From Rhyzopertha dominica (Eukaryota > Arthropoda > Insecta > Coleoptera > Bostrichidae), in contig QCXZ01000064.1 of assembly GCA_025024175.1 (NCBI GenBank), positions 18,476,001 through 18,540,000 of the forward strand: DNA of 64,000 nt. The letters are read 5' to 3'. The notes beneath the pieces are model-generated. The model was not told the origin of the DNA. It ran no database searches and saw nothing but the letters and a program-made list of their open reading frames with translations. Shown in pieces: positions 12,026 to 23,849 of the stretch. A program made the translations under genes and the position numbers. Numbering within the stretch: the stretch's first letter is position 1; every line of letters begins with the position of its first letter.

Positions 12026-13433
12026 CATTTGCGGGTTATTAATCGATAAAAACATTACTTAATGGGTCTAAACACTAAATAGAAGAAAAAATACGCATAA
12101 AGATTTCCTCAGATGAGCACCATCGCGTGCAGCATTTTAACGCGTTGTGAAACAAACGCAAACTACAGGAGTATGCGAGAAAGGAGACTACCTAAGAAGA
12201 TAACAGATAAAACTAATGAAAATTAAATATTTGCAACTACACATTCAATATACATACAATATTTTCCTCGTGCACTTTCTCGCAGTAAAGTGACATAAAT
12301 TAACAGCACCACAGTCGTTATATCAAGAGCTTTATGGAGTTGCTTTTCAAAACCGAATTGTGTTTTGTTAGTGAGCTAGAGATCAAATACAAGCTGATAA
12401 AAATTTCAGTCTCAAAGTGTTTCTTTTCCGACAAGCGTGAATGCATCCACAATGGGCAAACTTATCTGCATAATATGCATTACTGGTCAGTAGAAAATTC
12501 TTACTGATTACGTCAAATTTTGCGAAACTGTAAACATAGTTGGCCCTTTTTTGTTAACGGTATCTTGAATGGTGGAATTAATAAAAAACGGATCACGAAT
12601 TACTACTGTAACTGGGTTTACAACGGAGGGACAGATATGACAGATGTTCAGCTCTCTATTCACAAGATGCAAGGCAAGTATTTAATGGAGATTATAAGAA
12701 CAGGTTAACGAATAGGAATAGGTGGCCCTATAAATTAGCCTGCTAGGTATCAAGTTTCAACGTGCAAAAAAAGGGTTTGGCATGCTCCAGCAACAATGCC
12801 AGCCCATAAGAAAGAAAGAATATATGATGCATGCAGACATGCTGGTTCTAAAATGCTATAACACGTGCACGACACATTAACATAGATAACAGACGTTGAC
12901 TTAAACTGTATCCTCCTTGTGTGGGTTTATGTTTTATTTTTTATCGTAAACAATTACACCATTACTGGGAGAATTCGTTTTAATTTAAAGGAAACGAACA
13001 AATTTTACACTTAAAAGCCGTTTAGATTTCTTCCAAAAGTAAATGTACACCTTATATTATAGGTACAAGTTATATACTAAATATTCTAACTCAGCATTTT
13101 TAAATAACATAAACATTTCTCAATTCAATCTTCTTTACTTTCAAAGATATTGTAAATTTGCGTAAGCATTGCTAAAGTGTCAAATAATACCAAAATGACC
13201 GACTTGGGACCATAGGAGTTGTTAGTTAATAAGGTTACCTTGGAATACAACAAGGAAACCAAAATATACAGGCTGATGTATCAATAAAGTGACAACACCA
13301 TTGATGGCACGTTAAAAATACTAAACATGAACATTATAATATGATTATTTAAAAGAACTAAAGCTTCATATGAGCATAAAAATCGCCATTTAAGTTCTTG
13401 TCAGCAATGTTATCAATTATTTGTGTCACAGCA
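12026..13433. other. non-coding stretch
   Basis: Nothing recognisable on either strand. The small open frame at 12520-12708 has no family resemblance. Confidence 0.3.
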
Positions 13434-15359
13434 TGTACACTCAAAGACCTTATTGAAGAAACGACTAGCTTTGGCACACGAATTGGGCCAACGCTAGATG
13501 GCAGTAACCAATTCGTTACAGAGCCGACAAACAGCATTACGCCTTCCTCCGCTATGAGCGGTAGAGTAGTTTCCCTAAACACAGAAGAAGGAACAATCAG
13601 GGCAACGGTCTACCAGATGATTTATTAGGGTAATATATGCATATTTAAATGGGCATTATGGACCCGTCAGCAACAGAGCAGTTTCTTTGAACCACCGGTA
13701 CCGTGGTATGTGAACGCAAAACTCATTGCAAACTGAGGAAAGTGATGGCTAATATTTGTCTTGAAAATCAAAACCCACATATTTCACTATTTAAACAATG
13801 TAGGAACAAAATATAAGTTTTTGTAATCTTTTTGCTACAGTTATTTCTGTTATTATGTTGGTGGAACCTTAACGACAAGTTTCCAATAATGAAATTCTTT
13901 ACCTTCTATAGTGTTACATTTATATTTTTGGTTGGCATAATTTTGCCGTAAGCTTGTTTTGCGGTCACTTTAGCATGAATGGTTTGTTAGTTACTAGTTA
14001 CTGAAGACCATTTATTTCTTAAATATAAAGATCCGTTTTTCCTGAATTTCCATATATTTAACACCATGTTCTGACACTAGATCATCTAGCCTGCGCAAAC
14101 CTAAACCAAAATGATCATGTGTCAGAAATTAGTTTTCTCATTAAGTTGTTGGGTGTTATAATAATTATTGATTCAGACTTCAAACTAAGTTTGGTGTGTC
14201 ACAAATGAACGTTTCGTATTTGCATCCCACAGTGTATTTCAATATACTAGTAGGTTAAGCAATTGCACGAATAACATTTTAAATGTTTATCGTTTAACGT
14301 TTAGTGATGGTCATTCATAACATAAAACGTCGCCTCAGTACAGAGCGTTTTTTTTTTGAGCGATCATTCTTATACGTCAATTACTTGGAGCTTTGTTTTG
14401 GACAATGAACAAAAAATATTTTTAAATGAAGATGCATCAAACTAATGTATTACAAAATGGTTAGTTAATTTACAATTACATTACATCATTGTTTCATAGT
14501 TTAACATTTTGTTATCTATCTTTTTGTTTGCATGTTGCAGTTGGTACTATAGTTGTACGGTAATATTGTTTTTTATGCATATTTATCTTTTTCTCTCTCG
14601 CTCTTTCATTGTGTCATTAGTAGCATATCTGTTTTCTGATATGTTGACGCAACGTTTTGGCTTTTACATACGTTTTACTTGATTTTTTGAATATTGTGAG
14701 AATTTTGTTGTAAAGTTGTTTTGCTGGCAAATTAGTGAAAAATATTGCCTTCTCTAAGAAAACTATATATCTAACTAGTAACTAACAAAACATTCATGCT
14801 AGAGTGACCGCAAAACAAGTTTACGACAAAACTATGCCAATCAAAAATTAAATCACAATTAAAACACTAAAAAAGATGAAGAATTTCATTATTGAAAACC
14901 TGTCGTTAAAGGTATACCGACATAATAATAGAAATAGCTGTAGCAAAAATATTACAAAAAATTATATTTTTCCCGCATTGTTTAAATATTCAAATGTGTG
15001 GGTTTTTACTTTCAAGCCAAATATTAGCAATCACTTTCCTCAGTTTGCAATGAGTTTTGCGTTCACATAACGCGGTACCGGCGGCTCAAAGAAACTGCTT
15101 TGTTAAAACTTTACCTATGGTTGCGGACGGGTCCATACTGCCCATTTAAATATGCAAATATTGCCCTAATAAATCATCTGGTAGACCGTTGCCCTAATTG
15201 CTGGTTTTCTGTATTCAGGGAAACTACTCTACCGCTTCCTAGCGGAGGAAGGCATAATGCCGTTTATCGGCTCTGTAAGGATTTAGTTACCGCCATCTAC
15301 CGTTGCCCAATTCATGTGCCAAAGCTAGGCGTTTCTTCAATTAAGTTTTTGAGTGTACA
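13434..15359. repeat. FB1, large foldback element
   Basis: Left arm 13434-14001 and right arm 14771-15359 are inverted copies of one another over nearly their full length, with small gaps. Matching landmarks are TGTACACTCAAAGACC with its complement at 15351-15359, the block around TTTGGCACACGAATTGGGCC, the GGTCTACCAGATGATTTATTAGGG block, and the inner TTTTGCGGTCACT...GTTACTAGTTA. The spacer 14002-14770 is unique AT-rich DNA with no coding signal. The open frames seen in both arms are mirror images of each other, not genes. No target duplication could be identified. The right arm abuts C3 at 15367. Confidence 0.85.
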
Positions 15360-15366
15360 TTGTATA

Positions 15367-15895
15367 AGGCGGCGTTGATTTCTGAATTTTTGGTGCCGCC
15401 TTTTTGTAGCTGCTGCCAAGCTGCAATATGCAAGGCGATAGTACTGAGGGATGTATGTAGATCAACGTCACACCACAGCTCCGAAATGTGAGCTTCCTGC
15501 AATCTTGAAGTTAATTATTCCACAAAACACTACAGAATGAGGGTGAATGCTTTCAGCGTCCATAACATAAGATAATATTTTGTTGAATAGATCAATGTCT
15601 CTTGAAAACACTGACAAAAATTAATAGTATGACGTTTCGATTACACCTGTAATCTTTGTCAAAGACGAAGAACCTCAAAATTTGCCTGACAAAGATTACA
15701 GGTGTAATCGAAACGTCAGACTATTAACTTTTTGTTAGTGTTTTCAAGAAACAGCGATCTATCCGACAAAATATTATCTTACTACAGAATATATTGAAAA
15801 TACCTACTCTCAGGCGTTTTCTCATATTAAGATATATTAAATAATTCAAAAATCGACGGTGTACGTCACTTTGTTGAGAGGCGGTAAGTTGCCGA
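15367..15895 (-). mobile_element. element C copy 3, truncated and split by FB2
   Basis: Reverse-complement copy of C. GGCGGCGTTGATTTCTGAATT at 15368 onward matches the right end of C2. The part up to 15538 continues through CCACAAAACACTACAGAAT. After the FB2 insertion the match resumes at 15781 (ACTACAGAATATATTGAAAA, then TTTCTCATATTAAGATATAT and TGAGAGGCGGTAAGTTG). The terminal CAGGG repeat on its left side is missing, replaced by the end of FB1. It holds the unoccupied AATT (15385-15388) corresponding to the T1 insertion point in C1. Confidence 0.75.
15539..15780. mobile_element. FB2, 242-bp foldback with 10-bp target duplication
   Basis: Inserted in C3 and flanked by perfect direct repeats ACTACAGAAT at 15529-15538 and 15781-15790; C2 has the sequence uninterrupted. 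The insert is an inverted repeat with arms of about 95 bp (about 15567-15661 and 15686-15780) around a short spacer. Each arm has CTGAC, a 6-bp stem (GATTAC/GTAATC) and CGAAACGTCAG. The order CUGAnnA, stem, GAAAC resembles the hammerhead ribozyme core known from Penelope-like element termini, with one core base changed. Derivation from such an element is inference. Confidence 0.8.
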
Positions 15896-17541
15896 TATCC
15901 TTTGACAGACATTACCTAATAGTAGAGCCAGCATACGCGAATCTAAATCACTATACATATCCCTGCTCTAGAAAACACTAGTCTTCAGCAATTTTAGAAT
16001 AATTATCTAATGAGAATCAATTCTAATTATACACCACCATTTTGTTTTTCTTCAGAAGATGAGGCTCATCTGTCCTTCCCAACCGACCAGCCGGGAGCAG
16101 TGAACTGGAAAGCGGCGCGTTTGCTAAAACAAATAATTGTCAGATTTAGTGTATCCCCGGGATAAGTACACGTTTAAAACAACGCCGCTGTAATTGCACC
16201 CCGATGGCCAAAGTGCGGCAGGACACACCTGTGCTAATAACGAATTAATTGCGGTTAAGCTACTGTACATACTGTCTGTTAAAATTTTTACCTTGGTCTG
16301 GGAGTGCGGCTATTTATTTAATCTAATGTCGGTCGTACATTCTGTGCGGTAGTGTAATGAATCCTACACGCCGTTCCTAGTTGGCGCACACAGGCTCGTT
16401 ATGGTAGCTTGAGTTCCGCAGGATTTGGGTTTTTGTCGGAGGCGTCTGGCTTCTACCATTCCTGACTGCTTTGACGTAAATGAGCATCTGTTTTGTTGGT
16501 TATACTTATGACAATATCGATTTACAGATAACATAACTATATACACATCCACAAACAACATATTAGTTTTCGTCCTTTTTTAATCTAGATTATGTCTTGT
16601 GTGACTGCTGCTATGTTAATCATGTTAACGTTATTGCCACTGTTGATGTATCGTTGGTAGAATGAGCAATAATTCTGAGGCGCATTGATTTAAATTATTA
16701 CCGTATAATAGGAAAGCAACATGTAAACATGTGAAAAAGGTAAAATTAGAATACATAACACTGACTGTGATTGATGGAAGACTAAGCAAAGGAGTGATTA
16801 TATACAACACAACGTAGAAACAAAGGTGACCTATTTGTCCTCTTATTCGTGCCTGTGTTCATTAACGGCGGGAAGTGGGAAACTTATTCGAGGCAGCACT
16901 ACTTACTGTCTATATCAGGGAATTAAAATAGACAACAGTATTTGACTAATAATCTATTTTGTCCTATAAAATATCAAAGTGCGGTATGATATATACAAAG
17001 GAGCTATGGATACTACTTGGATTATTGGAGTAATCATGCAAGATCTTGCACTGCACGCATTGCTTTACGATGAGACCTAGAACTATCGTCCTTTATCTTT
17101 TCTTCAATAATTGGTTTAAGAGAGTGCTGTCTAGTCCTTATAGTAGGGAAGGGTTTGTACCTTGGGGCATTTTTTAATTTATTTGCCTTATAATTGGTTG
17201 GAAATGGTTTTTAATATTCATGATCAGACTTATCTTATATAACAACAGTAAGGTTATTTATAAAATAGTACTTTGAAGCTTGCTGAACGATAATTTTCAG
17301 AAAAGAAAAACATTTGCTTGGTGTTGACACAATGATCCAAGGTACAAAGCAGTAAAGTACCTTAGGTCAGTGCATATTGTACCTGAGGTCAGCCAACAGG
17401 AAAACAATTACGGAAATAAGGAACAAAATAGTATATTAGCAAACATAAAACCACAAAAGTGTTAAGCAATCAAAAAAAATAGATGGGAGTTAACTAAACA
17501 TCATATTCTGTGTGATTAGAACTCAAGAAACTCTCACATGA
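15896..17541. other. non-coding stretch
   Basis: No gene is recognised. The mixed-base block at 16040-16280, containing ACGAATTAATTGCGG, looks like candidate regulatory DNA. The rest is featureless AT-rich sequence. Confidence 0.3.
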
Positions 17542-19391
17542 CTATTTTACGTTACTTCCATCGAACTGAACATCGAATACCAATGAGGACTTGCAGCGTG
17601 CTGTTTCCCCCGCGTTATGTGACTTTGGAAGTTTGCGTTCAATGTCTTCGGGTAAAAGGTAGTAAATTTCCGGAGCATCATTTACAAATTTGTTAGCGTC
17701 TACAATTCTGCGTCGATATCTCAGATCATTATTATCGCCGCAGCTTAGCACTTCCGCAATGAAATAATAATTAACTGATTTCTTTCTTGCCGTCTTTACT
17801 AAAACAAACACACCTTCGTTCATTTCGTCGTTTGCATAATTCTGTTTTTCATTATTTCCTGCTCTTTTCTTTCTATCATTTCCTCAAATGTTTCTCCATC
17901 ACTGAGCTCTAGATCCAGTATGCAGGTTTTATTTTTATTTGATAGTCTATATGACATGTTTTCTGTTACTAATCGTTTGGTAACCTTTTTAATCTTAGTG
18001 AACAAAGTTTTTCCTCCTTTTCGAGCTACAATATCTTCTTTCTCTGGGGTGTCGGTAACCATGCACGATTTTGCTCTCGGTCTCCCGCGGTTGTGTTTTC
18101 GCGGAAGCGCCTTCAGATATAGACGCAACATTTAAGGCGTAACAAGACTGTTCAACAAACGAGGTGGAGTATTTAGCGTTGAAGGAATGGCGACGTCCAA
18201 GGCTGATCCTTCAGTATCTTGTTCCTTGTTCCTTGTTGCTTGTGAAACTGCCTCACGATCGATTACGTATGCTGATAGAAATTCATGCTCACCAAAGGTG
18301 TTTTCATTGAGCGAGTAAAGATCCCAACTTCTGAATGTTGGCTGCTCTGCGCGGTTATTTCATAAATAGGAATAGGCTGTCCTGGAAACATGATCATCCA
18401 TTCACTGCATGCAGTGTTATAAAAGGTTTAAAATGGCCCAAGAACTATCCTATCTAAGGGCTGTATTTTATGGCTTGCATCAGGATGAAATGCGATCATC
18501 ATGAAGCAGTTAGTTTACCAAAATTCATCGCATCAATACTGACGTGAGCATCATGATTGTATAGTAACAATATTACTGGATCCTCGATTGTTGGCTTAGC
18601 ATATTTTTTAAAGTGTTATAAAAATTGTAAGAACACCGTTTCGTTGGATCATTCAGATGGATTTGCACCTCCAATTGTGCCAACGGGACAGCCGTCTAAC
18701 ATACTATGTGGTTTAAAAAACTATGAGGATTGATGGAATATGGTTTCAAACTGCGTTAACAACAACAATGGCAGTGACATTCTGGCCTCTCTCGCCACTA
18801 CTCATTTGTCCCAACCGTTTTATTCCTTTAGGTCCAACTGTTTTCGGTGAAACCGCTTTCGCCGTAGTTCCAAATTTTTTTACGGTTTAAAGTTGCTAAC
18901 GAGAAAGAACTTCCTTGTAGTTCTTGGAAAAAAAAGACATTAGCTTTACTAAAAGAAGTTGATCTGAACAGACTAGCAGCTTCAGATTTTCTCAGTGCTA
19001 GATCGTTGTGATTCATATGGAACTGTCTTAACCATTTATTCCAGCTGCTCTTTCTTGATCTCAAGACGGGGGATGCTTTCTATTGTTAGCAACTGCATAC
19101 TGATACGCTAGATTACAAACCTCGCGTTTTGTTAAACCGTAATGTAGGCGTGCAGTACTTAATTAGTAAGCAATTAGATATTGTTTTATAGCAATTTCTT
19201 CTTCGTTCTTAAAGACGTGTTATTTTCTGATACATATTTAAAAACAGAAGCTCCGAAGTTTTTGTAAACCTCTGCATGTCTAATTAAAGCAGTTTTCTTA
19301 ATGTCACTTCTAGCTGCTTCTCTTATTGTTAAATCGCCTTTTAAGCATTTATTATGCGGCTACGATTAAATTCTTGGCATTTTCTAGGCAT
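17542..19391 (-). pseudogene. pogo/Tigger-type (DDE_1) transposase relic 1, nearly full length
   Basis: Reading leftward from a start at 19391 (MPRK). An HTH segment, GDLTIREAARSDIKKTALIRH in part, is followed by a damaged CENPB-type DNA-binding segment with LAYQYAVANN-like residues. Then come NDLALRKSEAASLFRSTSF, IWNYGESGF (the first catalytic D is now G), GQMSSGERGQ, LDGCPVGTIGGANPS, and LLLYNHDAHVS (the second catalytic D is now Y). Two overlapping C-terminal frames, 17820-18131 and 17542-17823, carry a basic GRPRAKSCMVTDTPEKED segment and a FVLVKTARKK...KLPKSH tail. Multiple stops and frameshifts confirm it is inactive. Domain order and length (about 600 codons) match insect pogo/jerky-like transposases. 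No terminal repeats were identified. Confidence 0.85.
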
Positions 19392-21644
19392 TTTGAAATA
19401 GATTCTGCAATAAAAAAACTCGTGCTGAAAAGAGCCAATAATTTTCAATAAAATTTCAAAAAATTGTAAAATTCGATCATGTCATGTTAGGGTAGGTTAA
19501 GGCGATTTTTGTGAAATATACAATGAAAATAGCACTGCAGGGCAATAGTTTTAAGGATGTAACTGCCAAAAAACACCTTCGAATCGGGGCCCGGTTTCCG
19601 GCGTGGATCCAAAGAAACCTTGTGCCCAACAATGAAAAAACCGCCCCTTTCAGTCAACATTGAATTAATAGGGATTTATTCACATCACACCAAAAACCTT
19701 CTAAAGCGCTTAATAAGTAGGTATGGTGCGGATACTATATCGCTACCACAAATAAAATATAGCTGCACTGTGGCAATTTGTTGGAACAAGTATTATGTAG
19801 CACCACTCACACCAAATAAGCGTTTCTTTGCCATACTATTTATATTACATTTAGCCATATACTTTTATTTAGATAATTATTGTTTTCAAACGACATCCAA
19901 AACTGATCTTAAATTAAATGTTGTTATTTTTGTTAATGAGTGGATTGCTTTAGCATTCATATATTGTTTAATTGATACATATTTTTTATTTGCCTGTTTT
20001 CGTTTTTAGATTTAAATTTTGTTGGTTTGTGTTTTCCGTTTATATTTAAAACATTTAATTATTTTAGTTAATATATATTTATTTTCTAAACTATTTACGT
20101 AACTCTTTGATTTTCCTACAAATACAGCAATGAATCAACCTTTGCCCCAAAGCGTATTTGCCCCCAAATCGGCAACAGTTCGTCCTGTTATTTGCGGTGG
20201 CGCTGCACTCTTTCGTTTCCGAATCGCTATATAGAATCAAACCGTCTCCTTGTGAGGTAAGTTTGTCTATGTCGCCCAGTGAACCATACTATAAGACCTA
20301 ACACGGGGGAAAATCAATGCGAGTTATTACTTATTACAGTCTGCAACCTTCTGCACCAGATTAAATATGCAAGGGGACCTTGGCTGGAAACACAAACCGG
20401 CAACTCCTAGACTTAATTAACCTCCATCCTCACGTACAGAACGAAACATGAAAGCTCAGGCCTTGAGCTTGCATCGGATCCGATCTGCCTAGACAAAGCC
20501 GATCCAGCACAGAAGCTCGCTGCACGCAAAGTGCTGCTGGCGGCGACCCATATAGCTTACCAGCGTTAGCATAGCTTTAATGTATATCTGAAAATATATC
20601 GTGATCATCCCGTACCGATATTTTTCGTTTTATTACACAGCCCCGCAGCAACACGACGGCGGGGTTCGAATTATAACTGGGTTCGATATTATGCAGATGG
20701 GGGCAAGCCTGATTACAAACTGCAATGAATGTTTTACATGTACACAAGGGCAAGTAAACACGACGATAAATGTACTCTACAAACATGAAGTCGCTCACGG
20801 CTGTTGACGGTGGATGATAGATAGTTTTGCTTAATTACTTTTGCCACGTATATTTTATTCTAGCTGGCGCTGGAAATTATCAGGGGTGACTTTATCTTAA
20901 TGCAGTTACGTTGGAGTGTCGTTATTAATAGCAAGGGCAAGTTGTAGTCGAACAGCTTCCAGGTAAATGATTTTCTGAAGACAACACTATCGATCGGTAA
21001 TGGTTTCAGACTACGTTTATAACAAAATATGATTCAATTTCAGGAAGCTATCTCCTCGTTCCCTATTCTATAAAGTTTCAGATCATTTCGGCTTGGTTCT
21101 ATCCGGTTAAATAAAAGCATTTGTTAGTAACTGAGAGTAAGGTGCACAGTAATTAATTATGACCAAGTTGAGACGTTACAGAAAAAAAATATAAGCAAGA
21201 GCTTAAAAAAAAGGAAAGAAATTATACTATTACCATGGTCATCAATTTTATGTGGGGCTTATTGGTGTTAACACCTGCATTTAGTAGATTATAATATGGT
21301 TAGTATAGTTACTAAGCAGACAATCATAATGGATAATTTATAGATTTGCAAGTTGGTCATTGTTAAGTAATAACAATAAAGCATATTTAGAGAAACCTTA
21401 ATTGTTTACGAATACTTATTCACTATTCAATGATAACATTAGACAATTGTATTTTAAAGACACTAATAGATTTAAGCAACAAAATTATTTGCTAGACTGG
21501 GAATTCTAGGCATTGCGGAATTCATCACACAGTTTTTATGATGAAAAAGAATATGATATATTAGTATCAATCAATGTAGTTGTATAAAAATTATATGTCA
21601 AAGTATAACCGCCAGTTGTTAAGCGTTGGAAAACCAAATTATTC
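19392..21644. other. non-coding stretch
   Basis: No gene is recognised. The 129-aa frame at 19620-20009 is low-complexity and unlike known proteins. The block 20150-20570 is richer in GC, with a TATATAGA core and a donor-like GAG|GTAAGT near 20256, but no coding frame accompanies it. Confidence 0.3.
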
Positions 21645-21790
21645 TATACATTACATGCAGAAAGCAGTACAGGCCCTAAATTAGACCCTTGCGAAACACC
21701 TGGTGATCACTGTACTGATATCGCCGAAAAGTATTGTTGGATCTGACCATCCATCTGCCCTGCACCAAAGCCTAAAACCTTCAATTTGTA
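21645..21790 (-). pseudogene. non-LTR reverse transcriptase scrap (jockey/R1-like)
   Basis: The minus strand contains SPGVSQGSNLGPVLLSACN, closely resembling reverse transcriptase motif B of jockey/R1-type LINEs (S-G-V-P-Q-G-S-x-L-G-P-x-L-F). The preceding residues are weakly compatible with the same domain and contain a stop. No YADD block follows in an alignable place. It is too short to assign a clade with confidence. Confidence 0.5.
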
Positions 21791-23612
21791 AATTAGTGAT
21801 TACAGTTAACTCGAGCATAGGCTTTACATAATATCGACGCTCTGATTGGTCTCAAAAGTAGAATTAACAAAGTTAAAAAAAAAAACAAACGTAACAACGT
21901 AAATATTGACTGAAGGCACACTCAAAACTTGTGTACGTGTAATCAATACATTTTTGCCAAAAATGTCTTTAGACAATTATACTTTGGCCAAAGTTGACAC
22001 ATCATAAATATAAAAAGCACATCACAGTTTAAATCTTAGGCCTTACACTTTTGGATAATACATATACGATCAACGATGCCAGCGAGTCGTACTTTACTTT
22101 AATTTTTTTTTTCGAAATTTGATGGTAAACCTTTCGGGCAACTACAATTTTAGGCCAAAAATGCATTAATCTAGACAAATACACATGCTTGAAAGACACT
22201 TTGAAGGAACTGTATTTAACAGGGTACTTTGAATTAATTTATGTAACATAAATATTAGCTGGAGTTTCAGCTTCAGTTGATGACAGTAATTTATTGTTGA
22301 TATACTCATAATTAAATATGTTATCAGATATAACCGATGGATGCACGAGCAAACAAAATAGTTATGGTCACCAGAGTATGATTATTAAGAATTTTGAGAA
22401 ATTTTGATTATGTTCGTTTGTGGAAAAATATTGCTACAGTTATTTTATTTAATGGCCTCCTCACATTCAATGTCTATATTACTTTTAATTGTTAAATGGT
22501 ATTAAAATGAATTAGTAAAATATCAACATTAGCGTCGGTAATATCGTCTGTACCTAATTATATTTTTATATAATATATACATATGTAGGTAAGTGTGTCC
22601 TGCACAAAATAAGAAAAAAAAAATAAAATTAAGTAAATAAGAACATGTAACCAAATTTTAAGATATCTTTTCTTAATTCGCAGTTTGAATAATAGTGTGA
22701 CAACATAAGTTTTTTCTGTAATTTAATTTTTTCTTTGTTAGTGTTCGGAAAATATCATTTCTGATTAAGCTGGTGGGTGAATGCTGATTACTTTTTCTGC
22801 GCTAATTGCAAGTTATCTTCTAATGAAATTCCACTTAAAATCACATTATTCCTAAGCATTTATTGCCAATACTTGAATTGCTTTTTGACATCCCGAAATC
22901 TTTCGGGACCAAATAATAGTCCAGAATCCCAAGACCCCGGGGTTGACGATCCTGCTTCTAAAATAGTTTATAATATACTGTAATAATAGATTTCTTAGGT
23001 GTGAATATATTAAATTTCATCACTACTAAAGTAGAGTTTTCGAAATTCTAAATAATGACTCATAATCACTCTGACATAATCAATTTTTATATAATCAGAC
23101 CAAAGGAACATGCATTTCTTTACACCGTATTAATCCTGAGACTAGGTAGGTAATCCACTTATTTTCAAAACAGTTTGTGCTAGGATTAGGCTACAAACCG
23201 TAAGAGTCATGTAGCCATTTCTTGTAATATGGCTAGAAGTGATAATGATTTAAATCTAACTAAATAGATACACATTGGTATTACTTACCTATGTACTAGC
23301 CTATGTATAGCAAAATTAAATGTTGAACATTTTATTTCGTTGGTTTCCATGGATAACTTTTTGTTTCTAGCTATTTTGGACGGCGACAATCGTACGTTTG
23401 AGGATTCCTAAATTGATCCATTCAAAACATTGCCAGATATAAAAGAACAATTACTCGTGTGCGGGTTTAATAGTCTAGCCATCATTAATGATGCTCCAAA
23501 TTCTTGGATTATCGACATGTAGGATTGTGTCAGAGAAATCCAAACACTATGTGGAGAAATATTTTGGAAAGGTATTTAAAGGCGCAGAAAAGTTTCAATT
23601 TTCGCCAATTCA
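21791..23612. other. non-coding stretch
   Basis: AT-rich sequence with short homopolymer runs (for example near 22105 and 22612) and no recognisable gene or repeat. Confidence 0.3.
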
Positions 23613-23629
23613 TAATATAAGTCAATAAT

Positions 23630-23832
23630 AAGAATTTAGGATGGCAATGCCATCTGTCAGCATTACATTGACATAATGACAAAGCCACCTAGCTGCCTTA
23701 ACGGGAACTACTTCCTAAAGGAAGTGACCTGTAGCCTGACAAATTGGCATGCAACTGCATACTTCAATTTGACAACAATAGTACTATCTGCAGTTGGTTG
23801 AGGTGTAGACAGCACAGCATAGACATGCATTT
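23630..23832. mobile_element. SINE-like element S, copy 1
   Basis: A 203-bp insert flanked by perfect 17-bp direct repeats TAATATAAGTCAATAAT (23613-23629 and 23833-23849). It contains the perfect palindrome GATGGCAATGCCATC at 23640-23654, followed by TGTCAGCATTAC, and ends in CAGCATAGACATGCATT. The long duplication points to target-primed reverse transcription. No poly-A tail and no clear pol III A/B boxes are visible, so the template type is open. Confidence 0.75.
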
Positions 23833-23849
23833 TAATATAAGTCAATAAT

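Noticed and set aside
13358..15378. Similar peptides encoded at 13358-13628 and 15100-15378, looking like a duplicated gene
   Set aside because: They come from the two inverted arms of FB1, and neither frame is conserved beyond the shared DNA.
20150..20262. Possible first exon with a TATA-like box and a GAG|GTAAGT donor
   Set aside because: There is no coding frame, no acceptor partner and no initiator evidence; the donor consensus alone is weak.
20635..20690. GC-rich stem (CCCCGC/GCGGGG) followed by GGTTCGAAT, resembling a tRNA T-arm
   Set aside because: The acceptor, D-arm and anticodon arms cannot be placed and the spacing is wrong for a tRNA gene.
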